The notes under the pieces were generated by a model. The model ran no database searches and was not told the DNA's origin. It saw only the letters and a program-made list of their open reading frames with translations. 8,897 nucleotides of DNA. It comes from an uncultured Oscillospiraceae bacterium (GTDB lineage Bacteria > Bacillota > Clostridia > Oscillospirales > Acutalibacteraceae). The DNA is taken from assembly GCA_900548085.1 (NCBI GenBank), contig URJF01000057.1, positions 1 to 8,897 of the forward strand. Reading direction: 5' to 3'. The first letter of the stretch is position 1, and every line of letters starts with the position of its first letter. Positions 1-5,192 of this stretch are shown piece after piece. The translations under genes were made by a program, and so were the position numbers.

Positions 1-289
1 CGCTGAGAACATCAGTAATGGCCTCTCTTGACTCCTCTGCTGCTTTCATACCAACCTCAGGTCTTGCGCCTGCGCCACGGCCCTTTGTCGCTTTTTCGCC
101 AATGAGAATCTTGTGTGTAGCAGCTGACTTATTAAGAGCCGGCTTATCTGAGTTGATTGCTACAAATTCTACATCCTTTATATTACACTTAACCATGCGG
201 TTTACGGCATTTCCGCCGCCTCCGCCAACGCCTACAACTTTAATCTGTACTACTTTGTTATCGTCTGTATCAATTTCGTATCTGCCCAT
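1..289 (-). CDS. ftsZ: Cell division protein FtsZ, N-terminal part (gene runs off the window)
   Basis: FtsZ is the tubulin-like GTPase that polymerises into the cytoplasmic Z ring at midcell and recruits the divisome. Only the first 96 residues of a protein usually about 350-400 long are present; the rest lies beyond base 1. After a short acidic N-terminal tail, the first nucleotide-binding segment VVGVGGGGGNAVNRM is at residues 18-32, AINSDKPAL at 44-52, and the loop GRGAGARPEVG at 70-80, followed by the helix KAAEESRE. These match FtsZ closely, although Pro50 and Arg76 differ from the usual Gln and Asn. The ATG at 289 is chosen because AAGGAGA (297-303) lies 7 bases upstream and the protein begins where FtsZ proteins normally do. 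It is the last gene of the run, separated from ftsQ by 214 bases that contain likely promoters, so it is probably transcribed partly on its own. No ftsA precedes it. Confidence 0.97.
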   Translation of the reverse strand, partial: MGRYEIDTDDNKVVQIKVVGVGGGGGNAVNRMVKCNIKDVEFVAINSDKPALNKSAATHKILIGEKATKGRGAGARPEVGMKAAEESREAITDVLS

Positions 290-296
290 ATTACAT

Positions 297-303
297 TCTC
301 CTT
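297..303 (-). promoter_or_regulatory. Ribosome binding site of ftsZ
   Basis: The minus strand reads AAGGAGA, 7 bases before the ftsZ ATG. It is a near-perfect Shine-Dalgarno sequence and fixes the start at 289. An out-of-frame ATG at 296-294 runs straight into TAA and is not used. Confidence 0.9.
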
Positions 304-333
304 GATTTTATAGTTCTTTTGCACTTTATGTGC

Positions 334-373
334 TTGCAAATGCTATTGTAACAGTTTTGTAACCGATTTGCAA
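334..373. repeat. Inverted repeat TTGCAAAT/ATTTGCAA with internal direct repeat, around ftsZ P1
   Basis: On the plus strand TTGCAAAT (334-341) and its exact reverse complement ATTTGCAA (366-373) flank the -10 element of P1, and the outer arm contains the -35. Between them TTGTAAC occurs twice (346-352 and 357-363), 11 bases apart, close to one helical turn. This layout could suit a DNA-binding regulator, but no known operator was recognised. Confidence 0.5.
345..373 (-). promoter_or_regulatory. Candidate vegetative (SigA-type) promoter P1 of ftsZ
   Basis: On the minus strand a -35-like TTGCAA (373-368) is followed after exactly 17 bases by a -10-like TACAAT (350-345). The -10 is preceded by TGT, an extended -10 element. 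Transcription would begin near 338, giving a leader of about 48 bases that includes the strong ribosome binding site. The -35 matches consensus at 4 of 6 positions and the -10 at 5 of 6. The leader contains a small possible hairpin, GCAC/GTGC at 321-333. The call rests on consensus matching and position; no start site is known. Confidence 0.6.
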
Positions 374-382
374 TACTTTTTG

Positions 383-403
383 AAAAATATTCTCAATATT
401 TTT
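383..403. repeat. AT-rich perfect inverted repeat upstream of ftsZ
   Basis: Plus-strand AAAAATATT (383-391) is separated by CTC from its exact reverse complement AATATTTTT (395-403). The right half, TCTCAATATTT (391-401), recurs as its exact reverse complement AAATATTGAGA at 458-468. The stem is entirely A/T, so it would be a weak RNA hairpin and is not a terminator. A protein-binding site or a simple product of AT-rich composition are both possible. Confidence 0.45.
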
Positions 404-450
404 TACAATCTTTTTTGGTAATGTTTTTTTGTTGTTGTGCAAAATAACCA

Positions 451-479
451 ATTACATAAATATTGAGATTTTTCGACAA
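451..479 (-). promoter_or_regulatory. Candidate second upstream promoter P2 of ftsZ
   Basis: The minus strand has TTGTCG (479-474), 17 bases, then TGTAAT (456-451). It matches consensus at 4 of 6 and 5 of 6 positions and has no extended -10. If real, it would give a leader of roughly 155 bases that passes through the AATATTGAG repeats and promoter P1. The region is AT-rich, so chance matches are likely and this is weaker than P1. Confidence 0.35.
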
Positions 480-487
480 GTGATATT

Positions 488-522
488 CTTTACACAAGAA
501 ATGCTACTTTCTTTCTGTAAAG
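488..522 (-). other. Hairpin with the ftsQ stop codon in its loop
   Basis: On the ftsQ transcript CUUUACA-GA-AAGAAA (522-508) can pair with UUUCUU-G-UGUAAAG (501-488). This gives 13 base pairs with one small internal mismatch and a 6-base loop, GUAGCA, that contains the UAG stop of ftsQ. The stem has few G-C pairs and no U tract follows, so it is not a standard terminator. It could mark or protect an mRNA 3' end. Pairing is seen in the sequence; any role is inference. Confidence 0.4.
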
Positions 523-1502
523 TAAATCTGCTTGTCGCTGAATGCGTTTATCTCGCCGTGCGCATTAGGTGAAGTGGTATTGAGCTTGTCGAGTGCAGTT
601 AATGCTGCGTACAACTTATCCTCTGCACCGTTCAGCTTTCCCAGCTTAATCGTAATTCTGCCGTCATAAACAATATAATTGTTGCCTACTCCGGTGGAAT
701 AAAGTTCCGTGATTTTATCAAGGCTCATACTGTTCACTATAGAGATAAGTTTTGTATCACATTCCTGCACCTTTTTGTCAGTAAATACGGCTTGCTTTCC
801 GACGAGTGCTGATGATAGCGCCGCCTTTTTGATGATTATACTGCTTTCAGGTGCATTTGCTACATTGGCTTCAAGCACTTTTAAGTCAGAGTCAAGAAGT
901 GTGTATGTCTTATTACTGTTCTTTATAGCATACGGTACCTTTGTTTCGGTAATCTTTACATTCAATGTGGATGGCAATTTTCGGCTTATCTCAACATCAT
1001 GAATGTACGGTAATGCTTCTTTAAGTTTAGCAGCGGCATTGTCCCTATCTACTAAAAATAAATTTTTGTCCTTAGTTATGGTCAACGAGGAGGTTATTTG
1101 CTCCTTAGTGTACTTCGAATTTCCGCTTATATTTATTGTATCGATCTTAAAGAACACTGTGAGGCAAAGAACCGCTACTACAATTATGGCAATTACGACA
1201 GTAACCGCTATGGACAAAATCTTACGAACGAGTTTTTTTTGCTTACGCTTTTTTTGCTGTTCCTGCTTAGTAGCGGGAGTATTTGCCATTTTTGTCGTAT
1301 TCTTAGTTCTTGGCTTAGATTGCTTTTTCTTTTTGCCGTTATCTTTTTGGCGACGAGGTTCGTTTCGTCGATCGATAACACTCTGCTGTTCGGGACGATA
1401 CACCTTAGGCGGCTCTAAGTCCATAGAGCCCAATTCTCTGTTTATGATATCAAAATCAGAGGTATATCTGTCACGGCTGTTGTGTTCGTTCTTTTTCATC
1501 AT
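504..1502 (-). CDS. ftsQ: Cell division protein FtsQ/DivIB
   Basis: FtsQ (DivIB in Gram-positives) is a single-pass membrane protein that joins FtsL and FtsB/DivIC in the divisome and helps activate septal peptidoglycan synthesis. The 332-residue product has a long charged cytoplasmic tail (about residues 1-94, very rich in Lys/Arg at 50-94), one membrane helix at about 95-118, a POTRA domain at about 119-187 (beginning KIDTINISGNSKYT) and a beta domain at about 188-320. It closes with GEINAFSDKQIYF, like the end of FtsQ domains. The start is a double ATG (1502 and 1499). AGAGGA at 1506-1511 sits 3 bases from the first and 6 from the second, so the second ATG is the better-spaced start; the outer boundary is given here. 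The gene overlaps the 3' end of murA by 32 bases, which suggests translational coupling. Sequence of this family is poorly conserved, but architecture and position make the call firm. Confidence 0.93.
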   Translation of the reverse strand: MMKKNEHNSRDRYTSDFDIINRELGSMDLEPPKVYRPEQQSVIDRRNEPRRQKDNGKKKKQSKPRTKNTTKMANTPATKQEQQKKRKQKKLVRKILSIAVTVVIAIIVVAVLCLTVFFKIDTINISGNSKYTKEQITSSLTITKDKNLFLVDRDNAAAKLKEALPYIHDVEISRKLPSTLNVKITETKVPYAIKNSNKTYTLLDSDLKVLEANVANAPESSIIIKKAALSSALVGKQAVFTDKKVQECDTKLISIVNSMSLDKITELYSTGVGNNYIVYDGRITIKLGKLNGAEDKLYAALTALDKLNTTSPNAHGEINAFSDKQIYFTERK

Positions 1503-2751
1503 TTATCCTCTTTATATCTGCACCGAGGGCTGATAGCTGAGACTCAATGTGCTCATATCCCCTGTCAATATGATGCAGGTCATATATTTTTGACACGCCT
1601 TTAGCAGTAAGTGCGGCAATAACTACAGCCGCCCCGCCACGCAAATCTGTGCACCGTGCGGTAGCACTGTGCAACTCTCTGACACCATTCACAACAGCAA
1701 ACTTGTCGTGAACAGTAATATCTGCACCAAAATACTGCAACTGCGGCACATGTCTAAATCTGTTTTCAAATATATTTTCTTTTATAAGGGAAGTTCCACG
1801 AGCAACTGATAACGCTGCCATAACAGGTGCCTGAGCATCTGTGGGAAATCCAGGATAAGGCTGAGTTTCTACAGTCCTGACTCGTCGAGGTCTCTTTTTT
1901 GTGGCTATTCGAAGCGATGATTTGTCAACATATATGCTGGCACCCATTTCATCAAACACAGGCAATGTAGGCATAGTATGGGACGGTCTGACATCTCTGA
2001 GTACAATGTCACCGCCTACTGCTGTACAAGCCGCCATCATAGTTGAAGCTAAAATTCTGTCAGGCATAACGGTAAAGGCCGTTGATTTCAGCCTATCTAC
2101 TCCGTTAATCTCAATAACTGCGGTAGAAGCTCCCCTTATGTCTGCACCGGCAGAATTAAGAAAATCTGCCAAATCTGCGATCTCCGGCTCCTTAGCCGCA
2201 TTAATAACAGTGGTAGTGCCCTTTGCGAGCACTGAGGCAAGAATAATATTTTCGGTAGCACCCACACTTGGGAATGGCAAAACAATTTTTGCGCCTACTG
2301 CTTTTTCGGCAGTGCAGCAAATATTGTTGTCGTCGCAAGAAATTTTGTAACCTAATGCCTTAAGTCCCTTAATGTGCAAATCAATAGGACGAAGTCCTAT
2401 GTCACAACCGCCGGGTAAAAACACACAGGCACTGCCTGTTCGTGAAGCTAATGAGCCGAGAAAAATAATGGAAGAACGAAGCTCCTGCATCATATCCTCG
2501 GGAATATGGCAGTCGGACAGCTGAGTTGAGTCAACAATGACAGTATCTCCCTCAACCTTAATATCGGCGCCCAAATGTCTGAGAATATCCAATGTGACAC
2601 TGACATCGCTAATGTCGGGGCAATTATGTATTATACTTGTACCTTCCACCAAAACCGTAGCGGCAAGGATTGGCAAAATACTGTTTTTTGCTCCGTGGAT
2701 ATTAAGTGTGCCCTCTAATCTTTTTCCGCCGTAAATCTGTAAGTATTCCAT
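1471..2751 (-). CDS. murA: UDP-N-acetylglucosamine 1-carboxyvinyltransferase MurA
   Basis: MurA transfers enolpyruvate from phosphoenolpyruvate to UDP-GlcNAc in the cytoplasm, the first committed step of peptidoglycan synthesis. The 426-residue product has normal length for the EPSP-synthase-like fold. Family landmarks are present: Lys22-Asn23 in HGAKNS, Arg92, the catalytic loop GGCDIGLRPIDLH with Cys116 and Arg121, Asp231-Arg232 in MPDRI, the catalytic Asp305 in YPGFPTDAQA, and Arg397 in DRGYE. Cys116, rather than Asp, predicts covalent inhibition by fosfomycin (known of the family). The ATG at 2751 gives the usual MurA N-terminus, MEYLQIYGGKRLEG, and follows AGGTGG at 2756-2761. That ribosome binding site lies within a predicted hairpin, so translation may be regulated. 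It lies 46 bases after murG and overlaps ftsQ. Clostridia and other Firmicutes often carry two MurA paralogues; whether another exists here cannot be seen. Confidence 0.98.
   Translation of the reverse strand: MEYLQIYGGKRLEGTLNIHGAKNSILPILAATVLVEGTSIIHNCPDISDVSVTLDILRHLGADIKVEGDTVIVDSTQLSDCHIPEDMMQELRSSIIFLGSLASRTGSACVFLPGGCDIGLRPIDLHIKGLKALGYKISCDDNNICCTAEKAVGAKIVLPFPSVGATENIILASVLAKGTTTVINAAKEPEIADLADFLNSAGADIRGASTAVIEINGVDRLKSTAFTVMPDRILASTMMAACTAVGGDIVLRDVRPSHTMPTLPVFDEMGASIYVDKSSLRIATKKRPRRVRTVETQPYPGFPTDAQAPVMAALSVARGTSLIKENIFENRFRHVPQLQYFGADITVHDKFAVVNGVRELHSATARCTDLRGGAAVVIAALTAKGVSKIYDLHHIDRGYEHIESQLSALGADIKRINDEKERTQQP
1506..1511 (-). promoter_or_regulatory. Ribosome binding site of ftsQ
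   Basis: AGAGGA on the minus strand lies inside the 3' end of murA. Its spacing is short (3 bases) for the ATG at 1502 and normal (6 bases) for the ATG at 1499, which favours the latter. The protein would differ by a single methionine. Confidence 0.7.
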
Positions 2752-2752
2752 A

Positions 2753-2783
2753 AAACCACCTACGACATACTATGAGGTGGTTT
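2753..2783 (-). promoter_or_regulatory. Hairpin covering the murA ribosome binding site
   Basis: In the murG-murA gap the transcript reads AAACCACCU (2783-2775), a 13-base loop, then AGGUGGUUU (2761-2753), a perfect 9-base-pair stem. The 3' arm contains AGGUGG, the only Shine-Dalgarno-like sequence before the murA ATG at 2751, so the folded form should hide it. With UUUU at its end the structure also faintly resembles an intrinsic terminator, but the U run is short and goes straight into AUG. The pairing is seen directly; control of murA translation is inferred. Confidence 0.6.
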
Positions 2784-2797
2784 ATCTTTTGACAAAA

Positions 2798-3931
2798 TTA
2801 TTTTGCTAAGCCGATTATTATATCTGCGATACGCTCTCTTGCGTCAATAATAGCCATTTGGCGAGCATTTTTTTCGATTTCAAGCAATGTATCGGTATCG
2901 GACAAAAGACTGTCTATCATAGCCTGTAGACTGTCTGAGGTGAGGTCCTTTTCTTCTATCAGTCGAGCGGCATTTCTGTTAACTAATGCCATAGCGTTGT
3001 GGTACTGATGATTTTCAGCCACATATGGAGACGGAATAAGTACGGACGCCTTGCCCATAGCCTCTATCTCGGAGAGAGAAGATGCTCCGGCTCTGCCGAT
3101 AACCAAATCAGCGGCTGCCATACAAGTGTCCATATTGTCGATATAAAGTCTAACCTCGCAGTTGCCTTTTACCAATATATTTTCGCTTTTTTCTTCAAAG
3201 CCGTTCTCTCTGAACTTGTCCAAATAGTCGGCTCCGTTTGTACCAACGGAGTGAATGTGGCATACGCTCTTACTTTCACAATCCTTCAATATAATAGGAT
3301 ACATGGCGTCATTGAGCGGCTTAGCACCCAAAGAACCGCCAAAGGACAAAACAAGAGTTTTGCTGTCGGGAATATTAAGTTCTTTTCGAGCATCAGCCTT
3401 CGATTTTTTAAGAAGCTCTCCTCTTACGGGCAAGCCGGTAACAACAGGTTCATTCTTAGGCTCAAGATGCTTTTTTGCGTCCTCAACTGTGAGCATAACC
3501 TTGTCCACCTGCTTAGCAAGCTGCTTGTTAGTAATACCGGGATAAGCGTTCTGCTCATGAATACAGCACGGATAATGCAGCTTTGCCGCCATTTCCAAAA
3601 CAGGACCGGACACATATCCTCCGAAACCGATTACTACATCGGGATTAAAGTCTGTAATTATCTTTTTGCTGTCCTGTTCGCTCTTGATAAGCTTGAATAC
3701 TGTTTTTACATTATCAACAATAGCCTTTGGCTTAAATGAACGACGGAATCCTCTTATGTCTATAGTCTTAAAATCAAAGCCTGCATTAGGCACGAGGCGT
3801 GACTCCATATGGTCCTTTGTGCCTATAAAAAGTATCTCGCTGTCGGGATACTGCTCTCTAATATATGAGGCTACTGCTAAGGCAGGGTTAATGTGGCCTG
3901 CCGTACCGCCTGTTGCAAATAAAAATTTCAT
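2798..3931 (-). CDS. murG: UDP-GlcNAc:undecaprenyl-PP-MurNAc-pentapeptide GlcNAc transferase MurG
   Basis: MurG is the membrane-associated GT-B glycosyltransferase that adds GlcNAc to lipid I to make lipid II on the cytoplasmic face. The 377-residue protein has normal length and both Rossmann-like halves. N-terminal motifs are GGTAGHINPALA at 8-19, GFGGYVSGPV at 102-111 and HEQNAYPGITNK at 125-136. The C-terminal half has FGGSLGAKPLN at 197-207 and the UDP-GlcNAc binding region GRAGASSLSEIEAMGK at 279-294, then LIPSPYVAENHQ at 298-309. GGTAGH instead of the textbook GGTGGH is common in Firmicutes. The ATG at 3931 gives the canonical N-terminus and is preceded by AGGGA, 7 bases upstream, placed inside the 14-base gap after the ftsW stop. 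It sits between ftsW and murA; murC, often found beyond murG, is replaced here by murA. Confidence 0.98.
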   Translation of the reverse strand: MKFLFATGGTAGHINPALAVASYIREQYPDSEILFIGTKDHMESRLVPNAGFDFKTIDIRGFRRSFKPKAIVDNVKTVFKLIKSEQDSKKIITDFNPDVVIGFGGYVSGPVLEMAAKLHYPCCIHEQNAYPGITNKQLAKQVDKVMLTVEDAKKHLEPKNEPVVTGLPVRGELLKKSKADARKELNIPDSKTLVLSFGGSLGAKPLNDAMYPIILKDCESKSVCHIHSVGTNGADYLDKFRENGFEEKSENILVKGNCEVRLYIDNMDTCMAAADLVIGRAGASSLSEIEAMGKASVLIPSPYVAENHQYHNAMALVNRNAARLIEEKDLTSDSLQAMIDSLLSDTDTLLEIEKNARQMAIIDARERIADIIIGLAK

Positions 3932-3945
3932 AACAAATTCCCTAT

Positions 3946-5166
3946 CTATACTCGTTTTTGATTAGTCTTTCGTGAAATGGCGAGAACAACTCCCATCTCA
4001 AACAGTAATATCAATATGGCTGTACCGCCGTAGGAGAAAAACGGAAGTGAAATACCGGTATTCGGTATCGTGTCGGTAACAACCATTATATTAAGAATAG
4101 TTTGGACTGCAAGCTGTGCCATAATACCTACAACTACAAAACTTGCAAACTTATCCTTGCATCTAAGTGCAATCCAAATTCCACGGGCGAACAGCAAACC
4201 AAATAGGATTATAATTACTGCTGCACCGAAAAGTCCAAGCTCCTCTACAACAATAGAAAAGATAAAGTCATTTTGCGGCTCAGAAACGTAAAGATACTTT
4301 TGCTTTGAATTACCGAGGCCTACACCGAAAAGTCCTCCGGAACCTATAGCATACAACGAGTTGTTAGTCTGCCATCTTGCACCTGTCGGCTCATAGGACT
4401 TGTCGAGCCAAGCGGTGATACGCTCGCCGGCATAGTTCATAAGCATTTCAGGCTTTAGCACAACAACAGCAATAACAGCGGCAACAATGCCGAGACCTAC
4501 AGCGAACAGTCGCCAATCACTGCCGGCGGCAAACATAATAGATGCGCCGATACAAAATACAAGAATGGTACAGCTGAGTGAATGCTCGAGATAAATCAAT
4601 CCGCAGAACACTGCTACGATTATAAGAGGTACAACTATACCCGTTTTTATCTTTTTCATATCCTTAAAATGCTTTGAACAATAATCTGCCAAAACAATTA
4701 TGATAGAAAACTTTGCTACATCCGAGGGCTGGAAGGTAATAGGTCCGAGAGGAATCCATCTCTTAAAGTCGCCGACATCAGTATGCCAAAACAATACAAC
4801 AACCAAACAAAGCAATGTAAATCCCAAAAGGGGCAAGTTTATCAGCTTAAGGTATCTGTAATTCAATTTTGAAGTGATGAGCATAACCACTATGCCCAAA
4901 ACGGCAAAAATCATCTGTCGCTTAAAAAAATAATATGAGTCACCGTATTTTTGGAGGGCATAGGGATAGGAAGCGGAAAAGAGCATTATCAAACCTATTG
5001 TGAGCAAAGCAATGGTAAGTGCAAAAAAAGGTATATCGATAGCACCTGTTGTGAACAAATCCAGTGACTTACCTTTCAGCGCTCTGGGGGGCTTTACTAC
5101 AGTTTGATTATCTGTTTTACGACTGCGCAGACTGCCCTTAGGTTCTTCCAGACCGTAATTAGACAT
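3946..5166 (-). CDS. ftsW: SEDS-family septal peptidoglycan polymerase FtsW (or SpoVE-type)
   Basis: SEDS proteins are multi-pass membrane glycosyltransferases that polymerise lipid II together with a class B penicillin-binding protein. The product is 406 residues: a basic N-terminal tail of about 43 residues, then about ten hydrophobic segments. Motifs include RWIPLGPITFQPSDVAKF at about 136-153, the probable catalytic aspartate D300 in SEPQNDFIFSIVVEELG, and NTGISLPFFSYGGT at 369-382 near the C-terminus. The usual PDLGT motif is replaced by EHSLSCT (194-200). An in-frame TTG at 5169 would add one residue, but AAGGAG (5174-5179) is 7 bases from the ATG at 5166 and only 4 from the TTG, so ATG is chosen. 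The gene starts 26 bases after mraY and ends 14 bases before murG. This position supports a role in division; if the organism sporulates, a SpoVE role is possible, and RodA is less likely. Confidence 0.95.
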   Translation of the reverse strand: MSNYGLEEPKGSLRSRKTDNQTVVKPPRALKGKSLDLFTTGAIDIPFFALTIALLTIGLIMLFSASYPYALQKYGDSYYFFKRQMIFAVLGIVVMLITSKLNYRYLKLINLPLLGFTLLCLVVVLFWHTDVGDFKRWIPLGPITFQPSDVAKFSIIIVLADYCSKHFKDMKKIKTGIVVPLIIVAVFCGLIYLEHSLSCTILVFCIGASIMFAAGSDWRLFAVGLGIVAAVIAVVVLKPEMLMNYAGERITAWLDKSYEPTGARWQTNNSLYAIGSGGLFGVGLGNSKQKYLYVSEPQNDFIFSIVVEELGLFGAAVIIILFGLLFARGIWIALRCKDKFASFVVVGIMAQLAVQTILNIMVVTDTIPNTGISLPFFSYGGTAILILLFEMGVVLAISRKTNQKRV

Positions 5167-5173
5167 CAAAACA

Positions 5174-5179
5174 CTCCTT
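5174..5179 (-). promoter_or_regulatory. Ribosome binding site of ftsW
   Basis: AAGGAG on the minus strand, in the 26-base mraY-ftsW gap, is spaced 7 bases from the ATG at 5166. This decides against the adjacent TTG at 5169 as the start. Confidence 0.85.
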
Positions 5180-5192
5180 CCAAAATAAAATG

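Larger units (their letters stand above)
290..503 (-). other. ftsQ-ftsZ intergenic regulatory region
   Basis: This 214-base, strongly AT-rich stretch is the only sizeable non-coding region of the window. It contains two candidate promoters, the ftsZ ribosome binding site, an 8-base inverted repeat with a 7-base direct repeat around P1, and three occurrences of an AATATTGAG-like element. No open reading frame with a ribosome binding site was found in it, on either strand. No GC-rich stem followed by a run of U is present, so there is no evident intrinsic terminator between ftsQ and ftsZ; read-through from the upstream operon is possible. Confidence 0.75.

Noticed and set aside
18..305. Plus-strand frame of 95 codons opposite the ftsZ start.
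   Set aside because: Antisense shadow of the FtsZ N-terminus; low-complexity Pro/Ser/Thr composition and no recognisable family.
1003..1533. Open plus-strand frame of 176 codons with hydrophobic stretches, opposite ftsQ.
   Set aside because: It is the antisense of the Lys-rich tail and membrane segment of ftsQ (Lys codons read as Phe on the other strand). No ribosome binding site, no family resemblance, and the minus-strand gene is clear.
2760..2768. Minimal upstream frame ATG-TCG-TAG before murA.
   Set aside because: It has no ribosome binding site of its own and a nine-base frame is expected by chance; mentioned only with the hairpin.
2753..2783. Intrinsic terminator between murG and murA.
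   Set aside because: The stem is followed by only a short U run, part of it within the stem, that leads directly into the murA ATG. The genes are otherwise operonic, so a site-covering hairpin fits better.
2999..3739. Plus-strand frame of 246 codons opposite murG.
   Set aside because: murG on the minus strand shows every family motif; the opposing frame has no recognisable domain and no proper start signal.
3890..3910. GGTAGH instead of GGTGGH at the MurG N-terminus as a possible defect.
   Set aside because: This variant is common in Firmicute MurG proteins and all other motifs are intact.
5167..5169. TTG as the ftsW start codon.
   Set aside because: The Shine-Dalgarno AAGGAG is only 4 bases from it, but 7 bases from the adjacent ATG at 5166.
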